Assembly (NCBI GenBank): GCA_005281725.1
Contig: SSBO01000008.1
Coordinates: 1,302,001 to 1,366,000, forward strand
Origin: Wuchereria bancrofti
Taxonomy: Eukaryota; Nematoda; Chromadorea; Rhabditida; Onchocercidae
DNA: 64,000 bases
Reading direction: 5' to 3'
Each line of letters opens with the position of its first letter. Positions within the stretch are counted from its first letter, which is position 1. Position numbers and translations under genes: made by a program. The notes beneath the pieces are model-generated. The model did not search any database, was not told the origin of the DNA, and worked only from the letters and a program-made list of their open reading frames with translations. Of this stretch, positions 1 to 12,900 are shown in pieces.

Positions 1-401
1 AACGATAAGGATAATGCATATGGCTATACCTCTCTTTAAATCTTTGTGAATAGAAAATTTTTAGGCATCTTAGTAAGTGATAAAATAAATTCATAATTGC
101 CCAATTTTTACCGAAACTAAATACATTATTTTATTAATAATCGCTGAATTCATATGGAAAAATTAATCCCAAAACTATTTTCGTGTTTAACGTAAAAATT
201 TTAAAGTACATTAGATATTATAAGTAATTAGAAAATAATGAAACAATAAATGTTAAACTAATGGATGCTAAAACTAATTAAAATCAAAACTATAGTAATG
301 CAAGGAACTAAGTGAAATGAAGAGGAAAATTAAGTTTGATTTACAAACATATCACTTAATTTAAATTAATTTCTTATAAAATGCAAATTCTAATAGCTCA
401 C

Positions 402-3400
402 AATTGGTTGAGTAAATCAGATGATATCGTTCCACTCATTGCTACTTCATTCTTTTTATTAGCATTTGCAGCAATATGTAATGGAATATCAGTATTTGAT
501 TTACACCTTATATGAGCTGCTAAACCTGGAAGTGGTATGCCAAGGAGATGCAAACTTCTGTTCGAATCAGAACGATGATTAACCAAGAATGATGATGGCA
601 ACATTCTTGCTGTTTCAATTGCAGTCGTTATCATATTGCCATCAACATCGAACGTTGTCTCCATTCTTTTCATACTGCTTGCTTCAGAACTAAGAATACG
701 AAAAAAAAAAGAAAAGGAAAATTTTGATGAATTTCGTAAAAAGCGGATATCGTAATAACTCATAAACGAGGAAAAAAAAAATGAACTGAACAGAAAAGGA
801 AAATAGATTTGATGCAATTCTTTTCAAATACTTAATTTCATTCTAAAAAATTTCTTTAGGTTTTGAAGATTTGAATTAAAATTTTTAAACATATATTTTC
901 TATTATGATGAGATTTAAACATATCTTTTATCTGAAACATCGACTATAACAAACACTGCTACAATCGATGTCTCAGATATTCCAGAGCATGAAACTTTGT
1001 ATTTTTTGATAATTTCTCGTTTTTGTGATAAAAGAAATTTGTAATAATTTCTATCATTAAAAAAAAAATGGAAAATTCTCTAACCAATCAAGTAAATACA
1101 TCAATAAACTGAAGTGTGATCATCAGACGATCTGAATCGATGGGATGGATACTTGACAGAAGAGAGAAATATCTCGCGTATGTTATCAGAAAAGTTGTAT
1201 TATATGTCGAAAATTGTTATGGTACTACATAGGAAACAAAAAAACTTCAGGCTAACCTCCTAATAAACTTATTATTTTCCTCCTATATTTCAGGTTTTCA
1301 AGATTTCAGGATAATATTCCTAGCCATAATGTAAATTATCTAATATTTTTCAATTCAACATACAGCAGAAATGGAGTTTTGTAACGGAAAATTACCGACT
1401 AAGGATAGATAAGAAAATAACCATCAATGCGATCAATTGCTCGCACGATTATGTTCTTATCAAGAACTACCCACCTTAAACAAACAGAAAGAAAATTCTC
1501 GTCCCAAGCAAATAAACGATTTTTATACAGCAAATCTTCAAAAATAAAAACTACGATTTAGGACACCTTTCAAAACCTTCATCATTAATAAAGTGAATAT
1601 TTTGCTAGTTTCACTTAACTTTTACCTCAAATATTTCGTTATCGTTACCAATGAGAATTTTTGAAATCCTCTGAATGAATGATCAGTAAAAAAAAAGAAA
1701 AACCATAAATTTAATCCGATTATATAGCTTAAAAAAAAAAAAAAAAGAAAAACCCCAACATGAAAACAATATTAATTTCTAAGCTACTTTTATTTCACAA
1801 TAATCTATAGCAAATATCACATCCATCACCTAGAAATACCAATCATTCTATTCTACTTATCTGTTTTTTTCCACAATACTTCCTTCCATTCATATGTACA
1901 AATAATTAATAATAGTTCAGATTTGGCTCCACTGATTGGCTAATTTGAAATGAATATTTATGATTGACAAAGTAAAACATGAATCAATCAAACAATGAAT
2001 GAATGTATAAAGCTGTATATATCAATGTTTGCTTATATGTGCATGACACATAGACATCTATCTATACATCAACCATGCCAATGTAACAAATTATTTCAAA
2101 TGGAAAAAAGGTAAAATAAGAAAAGATGGAAGGAAGAAAAAAAGAAGCAATGATACAATCCATTGCTCTTTTAAAATTAAGCGTTTGTATAAGTTATGTA
2201 AACAATATGTTTAAATAATTCAATCAAATAAGACGAAAATGGAAGAATTTGAACCTATGGAACAATTTGAAATTCATAATATGCTACCAAAAAGATTCAA
2301 ATATCAATCATTATTTCTCTCCGAATTTTCTCGGATTTGGTCCAAAATTTACACCGTTTTTTCGAGTGATCATTTTTTCTCGTTATAATTTATGCTATTC
2401 TATTTTTTTTCCTTTTTTTTGGAAAAAAACTTATTCTAAATCTTTTCTAAACTTTAAATACGAAATATTTTCAAATTCTATGATCTTTTCTACATCAGAA
2501 AAATTACTATTTTCCATTCTACAACAAGAAATGACAATTCACGTTCTAAGTTTTCTTGTAAACTAAAATACGCTACTTTAATTTTTCTAATTATCTGTAA
2601 CAATTTCAATTCTTTACTTTTAGTCCACTAGTTTTTCAGAGATGGCCTGAAACTGAAAATCAACATGTTGGTGTATCTAACAAACAAGTAAAGCTTTACG
2701 GAAGGCACATATGCAAATATTTTCGTCATCAAATATTGCTCTATTCAAACAATGAATCATGCTGTATTATTTCATTGAAGAGACATAAAACACTCCATAT
2801 GATTTAATCTGAGTTTTGCAAACAGTGAGATGTATACCGAGAAGCTTCTTCCCCATGATTTTGAAAAAGTAATGGGAGAAAAAATAATGAATACAATGTG
2901 TTTCTTTCTAACTGAAGAAAAAGAGTCTGGAAAAAAAATAGAAACATTACGGTGTTTTTCGCGAATTTTGTCGAAAAAAGAACAAACAAAATACCAGATA
3001 TACCTACCAAAAACACTTTTCTAAACTTTCCAGAAAGTGATGATTGCAATAATCACAAAATTTCATAACGGATCCAAAGGAATAAAAAATGATAATGCTT
3101 ATATAATTTTTTGAAGTCTTGGAAAAATGGTTATCAAAAGTAGTACGACACAATGTCGTCAAATGAGGAAAGTAATCAGTACATGAATATAGACATTCAG
3201 CTTCCATTATAATTATCTTATTAAATATCTGAATCATTCAAAAAAGAGAAAGTTTTTTTGTTTTTTTTTTATTCCTCTTTCTTCCTTTTACTTTGATAGC
3301 TCAACAGAAACCTCGAGAATCAAAGTTCAACAACGAGAGGTCTTCATTAATTTAGATGTAAAGAAAATAAACTGAATAGAATACTGACCTCCTCAATCCA

Positions 3401-6400
3401 GGAACCATTTCTAACTTATTACTGCTTCCATTAATCACGTGCATTTCTCCAGCATCCTAAAATTAAGCACCGCTCATCAGGCCCAAACAATTTGGAGTGT
3501 TTAAAGTTAGAAACACAAGTTGTTTTGCAAATTTCCAATTATAATAATCTTCATGGGTTTTAGAAATTTTTGGAAACTGAATTTCAAAACCTCAATAACT
3601 AACCCAGGAACTTCGATAACGAAACATATGGCTGCGACCAATACCAATTATGTTCCCATCACGAAGTGCTATGGTTTGAGAAATACGCTGACCATCAACC
3701 TGCAGATTTCAACTTCTTATTTAAATCCGTATTTCATTTTAATGCATTTTATCTCTTTTAAAATGGCATATATTAAAGGACAAACCTCAATATATGCGCT
3801 TTGATCAGATGGTGTGATCGTTACAATACCGTTCTGATAATTAATAACGGCATGTCGAGGTCTGATACTCTGCCCATCTAGAAACAACCCCATCGAACGA
3901 TCAGAGCCTATACCCGTGACGCCAAACGGAAGATGTATTGGTTTCATTTCTGGGATTTCTTTACAATCTAAATTCATATCTATGTAGTGATACTAAATTA
4001 AGATCTTAAGAAATTTGTTTTGCGAAAAAAAGTAAAGTTTTTCAGTGATGAAAGCAATGGAACTAGTAAAAATGAAAGTTATAATTAGGGGTAAAAAATC
4101 ATAAATAAGGAGTAAACAAGATGAGATAAAATGTCATTTAAAAATTGATAATATACAATTTAGAGATTACCTGAAGTTAGTTGTAAAAGACATGGTTTGA
4201 CAGCAAAAAGATTCTGTATGCGCAGAATTTGAGAGCTTCCTATACATAGCTTTTGCGGATCTGCGTAACTGACTCCAAGTGTTGCAGTTGATGATATTGA
4301 CGAATGACGCGCATGCCGCTTTTGTACTTCCGATGATTGCTGTTTTACAACAAAAAATATTTCCTCTGATGGATCTGGTATACGATTTGCTAGGCTAACC
4401 AACGGATATTCATTATAATCCATAATTCGTTCATGCCTACTGATATTCAAGAATCGCAAATCACTTAATGAACGAGAAAGCTTCGTAGAAACAGGTATCA
4501 CCATCTGCAAATGTTGAATCAATTATTTTTCTATTGTCCTAAAGAAAAATCAACACTTCATATCAGTATAAATGTCTAATGATTGAGTTTTTCTGAAACT
4601 AGATCAATCAGTAGCTTCAATTAATAAAAAAAAAAAAAAACTTAGTCATTAGACATTGCCTTGTGTATCGCTCTCATTAATAAAGGAATGGACAGCTACT
4701 ACTAAAAATCAATGACAATGACAAGTTGGAATTAACTTCACAGTGATTTGTATTATACACATAAAGTACTTTGAAAGGTTACCTCAACTAAAACAAATTC
4801 CTCCACATTCCTGTTGACACCATATTTTTCTAATACTTCCTCCAATATTTTCCTTGCAGTATCACGTACTGATACAAGAAGTGTAACGTATGGTCGACTT
4901 GGTTCTAATTCGTAACCATAAATCTTTAAACTACCACCTGAAATTGAAAATGAAATGAACTTTAAAATTTGACGCATCCAATCACCTCAGCTCCTCAACT
5001 ATAGATTTTTTTAATCATATTTGTCTTCTCTTCACTTTTTTTTTAAAAAAAAATTCTTATAAGAATTCTTTCCATAATAAATAAAGAAATTATCCTACTT
5101 ATATCTCTCTTCGTGCAAACTTCAAGTAAATCCAAGAAGATATAATGTATTATTGAATTACGCTATTAATCTAGTTCTAATTAATGCCTTAAATGATAGC
5201 ATAGCATCCAAATCATTTGATCAAAATAATTCACTTCACTTGTTAAACTTCCCAAACTCTTTATGGAAACTAGAATCAGTGTCTCTAATCAACAGATGAA
5301 CTGTCTATACTATTAATTGCAATAGTTGATACCCTTCTCCAAAGAATGCAAGAGAAATGCTACACGCTATCTATTATCGTGAAATAAGATCGAATCAAGA
5401 GTTGTTTTGCGGAATGTTGGACTAATCATTTAACGATACGTCATACATAACGCAACGCCGGTAATGTGTCCGCAAATCATATAGCACACACAAAACCACC
5501 AATTCACACTTTTAATAGCGAATTAGCTTCTCGAGGGGTGCGAAGAACCGAAACCTTAAGCAAATTTGTCGTAATCGAAGCAATTAACCATCACACCAAC
5601 TTGTGAACTGAACATTAACATCAACTCATCTTCCCAGCCAAAATAGTTGTATTTGTAGAAAATTCCAATAAGGAATTTAATATTACAACAGATTGTGAGA
5701 TTTCCAGAATTCTTCGAAATTTAAAAGTTTCTGGTAGTATTTCAAGGATAGTACTTTTACTGTCAACTTCCTAGAATGAAATTTTCCTTTTTTTTCCTAG
5801 TTAAGGAAAACTCACACCCGAACTTTTATTCATAAAATTATTTAAACACTAGATCAGCTACCACATCCATCTTTATATTGTTTTCCTATTTATTTTACTT
5901 TAAAAAAATACACAGTAACTACCATTTTTGCAATAAATATCAAACAGCGCACAGTACTATAATAAATCGCTACTAAATCCTCAAATTCTATGTCATAAAA
6001 ACTAAGTTGTGATGTTTCTATCATTACCTTGACCCAAATCTTTTAATTTTGCCGCAATCTTTTTTTCGCGTCGTTTCTTCATCACAATTTCTGGATTGGA
6101 AATTGTTCGCGTAAATGTTGTTGGCGGCAGTGCTTTATATAATTCTTCAGAAGCGCGTAACTTTGGTTCCTGTTGCTCAACTGCTGAAACTTTGCCTCGT
6201 AGTTGAAAACCATTTTTATCAACCTTACTTTGTCTGCAGTATTCTATTCGATATCATAAGTTGACTATTCTTTCGACAATATTCCCCCCCGCCCCCCTCT
6301 CCACTCCCCTGTTTGTATTTCTATATGCACCATCAAAAAAACCTTTCTAAATCTTAAAACAACCACCACCATAAAAAGAATAACCGATCAGTAAGTATAT

Positions 6401-8365
6401 ATCCATACCATACAACTGGAACGGTTGCGTATTTGTTCTGAGGAATAAAACGCTAACTACACATTAAAGTATTCCCAGTCAAATCTACAATACAGGTCAG
6501 GTGGTTCATAAAAGGTCATCCTCTATCCAATTAATACTACGAAAAAAAAAAAGTTTTAACACTATTAAAGAAATAAACCCTGAAGAAAATAGATCTTTGT
6601 TTTAATCTCAACGAGCTACAAACATAATGTAGTATGAAATTAATAAATCTGAAACCTTTTTGATGCTTCTTTTTCAGTTCTTTTTCTTCTTTTTTCGAAA
6701 ATCTTTTTTGATTACCATTCAAACCACATGCAATGCCCTAAAATAATTTTTCCTTACAAAATTATGAAATCTATCCTGGGAAAAACTGCAGATCCTTCCT
6801 TTCTCCTACAAAAGTCATTCATACGGGAAATGATTTAATAATATATTTAAATAGCAGCAAGCAGTTGTAGGTTTTGTAAAGTAAGTTCTATAAAACCTCC
6901 TATCTTCCACGATATTAATATAATCCATTTCAGAATTATCTACCAGTTTTCCTATTTTTTAAGCGTACACAACTGCTTCTGCCTCATACTTTTTTTTTTT
7001 TTGTAGTGCCTGGACAATAATTTTACAATTCAGAATATTCAAGTAGTTCAAGACTCCTTTAATTTCGAATTACTTCAAAACTCGGACCATATAACAATTT
7101 AGCATAAATTCGAATTACATGATTACAAATCATCTAGTTTTCCAAACTGCTGACTGTTAAACCATTATTATTTTTACAAAAATCTTAAAACCAAATTTTA
7201 TACCTTGACAGAAGTAGTATTATGATGTGCCCTCAACAGAAATCGACCTTCACGATCATCTTTATGCCAGTTCAGTTGTACAAGTAATGGTTTCTCATTG
7301 GGTGCTAAGCATCGCTCATCGCCATTTTCATGAACCTCCCACAAGGTATATTCTGGATTGCTGAGCCTGAAAATTAATTAATTTTTCTTCTTTTGCCCAG
7401 ACTAGTATCAAATCCTCAGAGTGAAAACCTGAGGTGCTGATGTGACTTTTCCCGCTAAAGGGAAAGCATCCATGAACTTACATTTTCAAATCAGGATGAA
7501 ATTTATCGACCAATGCACTGATAACTGCTCGAGTTGTTGCTGTACTGGAAACACGGATACATTTCGTCAGTACCTTATCTTTCGATTCTTGAAAATAGAA
7601 TCGCATCACACCATGAATTTCAAGATCCTGAAATCTCATGAAAAGAAGTTTTTGATTCCACAAATGAATAGCAGTAAACAAAAGTAAATATAAAATCACT
7701 TTATAAATTATTTCTATCCACTTATTATAACCGACATTTAAGTAAGATATTTATGTCACAAGTTAAAAATACAGCAATACTCAAATAAAACAAGGAAAAA
7801 AAATATGTCAAATATGGATTGGAAATAAAGTGAGTCGTTTATTATAAGAACTGTGACAAAAAAAGTGCTAAAATGTATAACTGCTGTAACTCATTTTTTA
7901 GTTTTTTATTTTTAGCTAAAGAATTAATTAGTTGTAATGACAGTCGATTAAAAAACAAAACCAAATTTACAATAAAAAAATTCAAGATCAAATTTGTAGT
8001 AAAAAAACTTTAAGAAATCTGGAAAACTTTCGGTTTGTACAGCTTCCTCAAAGAGACAGAGTGGATTATAATAAATCAGTTAAATATGTTGTGCAAATGT
8101 ACCCTTTGTTTAATAATTTCACGCACAAATGTTATAATAAGTAAATCTAAACATGCACATTCTTGTGGGCAAGCTTAAGCCAATTCGATATTTTCTTTAC
8201 AAGCTAATCCACAAAAATTTTAATTTTTGCCAAAAATTCGAATCCAAATACCTCTGTTGGATAGCTTAGATTGAATAAATCAAGCCGATTTTCATTCCAC
8301 TGGTCGACCAGCTGCCAAAGTGCTTTGCGCTCGACTTGCTTGGCTAGCGGTAGCCTGCTCAGCAT
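402..8365 (-). CDS. afd-1: Afadin/canoe orthologue, N-terminal 614 codons (partial at left edge)
   Basis: Afadin is a Ras/Rap-binding scaffold that links nectin-type adhesion and cell junctions to actin. Coding exons on the minus strand, in order: 8365-8252, 7627-7482, 7366-7204, 6737-6656, 6243-6028, 4937-4783, 4504-4171, 3967-3786, 3699-3604, 3456-3389, 689-402; all phases agree. The start ATG lies 22 bases after a TTTCAG acceptor at 8388, as expected for spliced-leader trans-splicing. Residues ~1-141 form RA1 (motifs WNENRLDLF, HGVMRFYFQ, KCIRVSSTATT, LLVQLNWHKDDREGRF). A lysine-rich linker and the afadin motif FTRTISNPE follow, then RA2 (~241-345; LKIYGYELEPSRPY). Residues ~404-500 form the FHA domain (RPRHAVINYQNG, VDGQRIS). 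The block METTFDVDGN matches the afadin segment after FHA. The donor at 401 (GTGAGC) implies continuation to DIL and PDZ exons outside the window. Least certain: the exon 4/5 junction, with a weak GTTTCA donor and two possible acceptors. Identity is by recalled similarity to vertebrate afadin. Confidence 0.88.
690..3388 (-). other. Large last intron of the afadin model
   Basis: This 2.7-kb intron separates the short exon ending at 3389 (donor GTCAGT) from the exon starting at 689 (acceptor TTCTTAG). The phases match (2 then 1). It is AT-rich with A/T homopolymers; I saw no coding exon, RNA gene or mobile element on either strand. Confidence 0.6.
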
Positions 8366-8387
8366 GGTCGGTGCACCTTCTTCTTCC

Positions 8388-9981
8388 CTGAAATTAAAAT
8401 ACTTTCTCAAATTAATTTCCAATACATTCAGGAAAGGTAAAACGTTCATCTATTCAATTTTGATCCTTCAGTCTGACACTGAAAAATGCTTCGAAATAAA
8501 ATAAAACTTAAGAATCACTCGAAAGGGCAAAATCAATCTCAAATTAGAAATTGCTTGAAAATAAAAACTTGAAAAAAAAAAAACTGATCTAAGCCCTCTC
8601 CCGTTATGAATAATTTTGAGATTGATTTCTTTTCTCAAGACAAAATCGAGAAAAAAGGATTTATTCAGAAGTGCAGATTTAACACTGAAATGGAAATTAA
8701 CTGAAAATAGGAAAAGTAATTGTTAGTAATTTTCAATAAATTCAAGAGAAATAGTAATGCTGGTCCGTAATAAAATTCACAGCAATAAAAATAAAAAATT
8801 ATTTTCCAACAAATAAAAATATGAAATAGTAATGGACAGATTGGAATATTTGCCGCATAACCTGATATCATCAAATAATACATTTAAAATGTCAAATAAT
8901 AAATAAAAATAGAAAGGTGTACAAAACATTTCGCTAAATATGAAATAAGGACAACAAACTGCATAGAATGATGACTAGACAGCCTGAAATTACCAACTGG
9001 ATGCGAGCAACAAACTGAAATCACAAAGGTCACATTATCCAAAGGTCACATGTAAAGGTCATTCGTTCAATGTCAACAATCCTCAGACCATCACTGAATT
9101 GCTTCATTCATAGCGTACAACTCTCCTCCCCCTACTCCCCGTTAAGACCTTTAACCTCTACGCCGACCTTATTTCATCTTTCAGCACGTGGTCCGTTAAA
9201 ATACGTCTGACCGGAACTGTTAATGCTTACGCAGAATGCAACGCAGAATTGTTTTCTGCCTTCTCTGCTCTCGGTCACTACTCTTTCAGATTTCTACGTT
9301 TTCGTGTAATCTCTCACAATTCTTATCAATCTTTATCGTCTCTCCAGTTATTCATCATTATTTATTAAACGATATTGCTATTACTTTTTGAATTTATAAC
9401 TATTCAAATGTTACTCTTTTTTTTTCTTTTGTATTCTTTTATTTATTCTAAATATTTTCATTTATATTATTTAAAATTTGCTCGGTGTGTAATTCTTTTT
9501 AGCTATTGTAATCTTTATTTAATTACACTTTCTAATTGAAATTTTTATTCATTCTCTATTTCTTAAAAGTTTGATTGATTTCCAAATCGAAAAAGGCACG
9601 AAATATGTTTATCAGATTTAAATCTAATTTCCAATTCTAGTCGATCTTTGTTTCTTTTTGTTTTCATTACAAGTTATTATAATGCATGCTTTTTTCCAGA
9701 TGACAAGATAACATACGATTAACGTTATCAGTCGCGCTGATATCAAGAAATAGATGGCTTGCAATAGCGTCGAATTATCTTGGTTATTTTTAGAAATTGT
9801 TTTGTTATTTGTCGTGGTAATTATACAAAAAGATTTCTGATAAATTCGAAACTGTAAGTTTATATGTTACTAACTTTTATCCATGAATAATTTTTATCCA
9901 TGAAGTATTATAACAGTGGCGTTTCAGTATTATAGCAATAGCGTTTCAGATGGAAATAAAATCTTGTGCCTTTAAAAAGCA
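8388..9981. promoter_or_regulatory. Divergent intergenic promoter region between afadin and zinc-finger genes
   Basis: About 1.6 kb separates the probable spliced-leader acceptor of the minus-strand afadin gene from the start codon of the plus-strand zinc-finger gene, so it must hold promoters for both. The part from about 9000 to 9350 is clearly less AT-rich than its surroundings. It contains nuclear-receptor half-sites (9024-9061), a CACGTG E-box (9185-9190) and a repeated ACGCAGAAT motif near 9230-9250. No open frame of note lies here. Confidence 0.6.
9024..9061 (+). promoter_or_regulatory. Cluster of three AAAGGTCA nuclear-receptor half-sites
   Basis: AAAGGTCA occurs at 9025-9032, 9041-9048 and 9054-9061. 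The first two sit in an identical 12-base context (CAAAGGTCACAT) spaced 16 bases apart. AAAGGTCA is the extended half-site bound by monomeric nuclear receptors of the NR4A and FTZ-F1 types. The binding factor and any function are inference. Confidence 0.5.
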
Positions 9982-12900
9982 ATGCAATGTAACGAAATGA
10001 CAACTGACAACGATTCAGAAGGAATTCGTTATGTGATAATTGATGAAAATCTCGAAAATGGTGAAAGAACCGATAGCTATTCATTTACAGTATCCGGATC
10101 GACGGTATATCATCAAAATTTATTATCACCACAACAGCATCATCGTCATCTTCCTCAACAGCAACAAATGCTTAGATATGACTGTTCTCTTCAAAATGGT
10201 TGGTTGCTTACCTTCTTTATCTTAATCTTAATGTCTTGCTTGCTATTCTAGGCTGAAATTTTATTTTTAATAAATTATCCATAACGTTTAGGAAGCATTA
10301 GGTTCTGTTTGGGAAAGGTGTTACCTAGTTATTTCTGTGAGACTGAAATGAAGACATGGTAGCGTTTTGGATGTAGGATTTCATATACCTGGGTTTTTTT
10401 GTAAAATTTCATATAGGTTATACTGTGGATGAGATTACGCAGCATTGTAGGACGCACACTGAAGTGAATATTTACAGTTTTCGTACCTGCATTGCCTTTG
10501 AATATCATATTTAATTATACATTCAAATTAATGGAGTTGAGTTATTTTGAATAAGTCAAACAAAATTTCATAGTTATTAAGCATCACTTTCGTATTTTAT
10601 TTGTTTCCTTACTTGTTCAGCTGTTTGTTTGTTTAAACGTAATTGTAAAAATATATTCTATTCAAGAATCATCAACTTCGACATGGGTGGATAATTCATA
10701 CAGTATACCAGTTTCGAATAATGTAAGTTCAGAAACATGTTTAAGTTTACTTGCATCGCTAATTTTCAAGACAGTGCATTGCATTTCTCCTTATTTTTTT
10801 CTAAATGTTTTCCAAAAAGGTCGAATCGATTCAGTAGCATATTAAAATTAGTTCAGTAAATACCAAAAATTCCGGAAAATTCTGTGAAATAAATGAAAAT
10901 TGCCACTAATTTATTTGTGGCAATTCCGTCCAGTATTTTGATCCGGTAGTGAAGACGTAAATAAATCTTGCACTAGAATTCAGGAAGTACCTAATCTTTT
11001 AAGGCAGCACCTTATCTCTGATAATACGATAGCATTTCGGTAATGATATCACTAAAATATATTCGCTATATCAGATCATCTATTTAGTCATCCAGATTAT
11101 CCCTCTGTGTTGGTATTTGTTTATTCTAAATAAATTATGGCTACTTGCAGACACACTATTTGGCGCGATGTAGCATTTGTGATGCTCTCTTTGATTTGGA
11201 GGAATATCTGAATCATACGAAAAATTGTAGATTAGAAAAGTCTTACAAGTATGTTTATTTATTTGCTTCCTTAAGACGTAAATAAATCTTGCACAAGTTT
11301 TCTTCAATTTGATCAGATATGATGAGAAATAATGAGATATACTTCATTAAAATTAAATATTTCAATAAAATCTTAAACAACTGATATCAGTAATAAATAA
11401 ATCAAACAGTTAGTTTAATTTAATACAAATTGTTGATTAAGTAATTTTAGATGTGAAATATGTGGTAAAGAATATAATAAGGAACATAATTTGAAGCTGC
11501 ATCATCTTGGACAGCATGATAAGGCAGTGCTTGAAAATGATAAGTATATATGTTCGTTCTGTCCAAAGAAATATGCTCGATTAGCAGCTTATTATGCTCA
11601 CCTTCAAATCCATGGCTTGAACGATTCTCTTATATGTACATTTTGTAAAGAAGAATTTGATTTCCAGGTATATTATCAATATAATTCATGCAGAATAATC
11701 TTTCGTCCGGAAATCTCAGTCTGATTGCCTCATTTGAATGAGTGTGGTCAATTAGGATCAAAAAACAAGCGTAATACGTACACACATGTGGAATTTTACA
11801 AACCGCTACAGTTGGATACCGATTCAAAGGCTAGGAAATCTAAAATGCCGAAAATTTGACATTGAAGTTGAAAGTTGATTGCTACAATTTAACAAACCCG
11901 TATCTCACTGCTTCAATATTTGGTCTGTTAGTATTAAAAAGCTGAATGTCTGAACTGAATGTCAAACAGTTTTAGATCTTAGTTATATAAGCTCATGTAA
12001 GAACAGTGGAAACTTTTTGCTTTTGTTTTATTTTTCCCATTTTAGGTGCTTTTAAACAAACACTTACGCCTACAACATTGCTATCCTCGTTTGGAAGATA
12101 TCGCTACTGTTGAAATATGTAAGAAATGTGGTATTGCTATTTTCAGCAAAGAAGCAATGGATGAACACAAACAAATACATCGGAAAATAAAGTATTTTTC
12201 ATTGGTTTTGACTGCTTTTGAAATTTTTGGGAGTGTAACTTTTTCTAAATAAAAGCCATTTTTTCTGAATAATATCGGAAATGCTCAATAATTTGACGAA
12301 TCCTCAAAAATTTAGTATTTAGTGGGAAAATAGATCCTAAAGTTAAAGTTGGTAATCATTAAAGTTTCAGCAACGTCGAAAACTTCAAGGGACGTCCAGT
12401 TTAGTTCATATGTTTTTATCGTGGAGACTATTATGTGTGTAGATAAAGTAAAGCTTATTATACGTTGATTTTACCAATAATTTTCAGCAAGACAATGAAA
12501 AGAAATAAACGGAAACGTGAATCATATCGTGGTGATGGAGCTCATAAATGTGAAGTTTGTAGCAAAACTTTTAAAAAAAAGTTTGAATTGATACGACATT
12601 ATGTTGTCCATACAAGTAAGCTTTTTTTGATTTTATTTAGCCTTTTAAATTTAATTTCCTTCTTTCTAAACTAAGTTTATTAGAATTTGCTTTTGAAACT
12701 AGCTCCGTATATCTCTGTATCTCGAGATGAAGCTATTAATGCAGTTATAAAATATGGCTTGAAAATTGTGGAGGATTTTCTTTTGTGATCTCAAGTATAT
12801 CATGATCGTTATTTGGTTCATGATTGAACTTGCTATTGCTAGGTAATTTCACTGATAGCATCACGTGAGGAAAACACTCTGCCAGATGTGAGTTGAATTT

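Noticed and set aside
397..399. TGA as the true stop codon of the afadin gene
   Set aside because: The base string at this point also forms a good donor (GTGAGC), and afadin proteins normally continue with DIL and PDZ domains, so continuation beyond the window is more likely; a truncated isoform cannot be excluded.
1..401. Further afadin exon at the left edge
   Set aside because: A possible donor lies near 30, but no acceptor or conserved residues could be identified.
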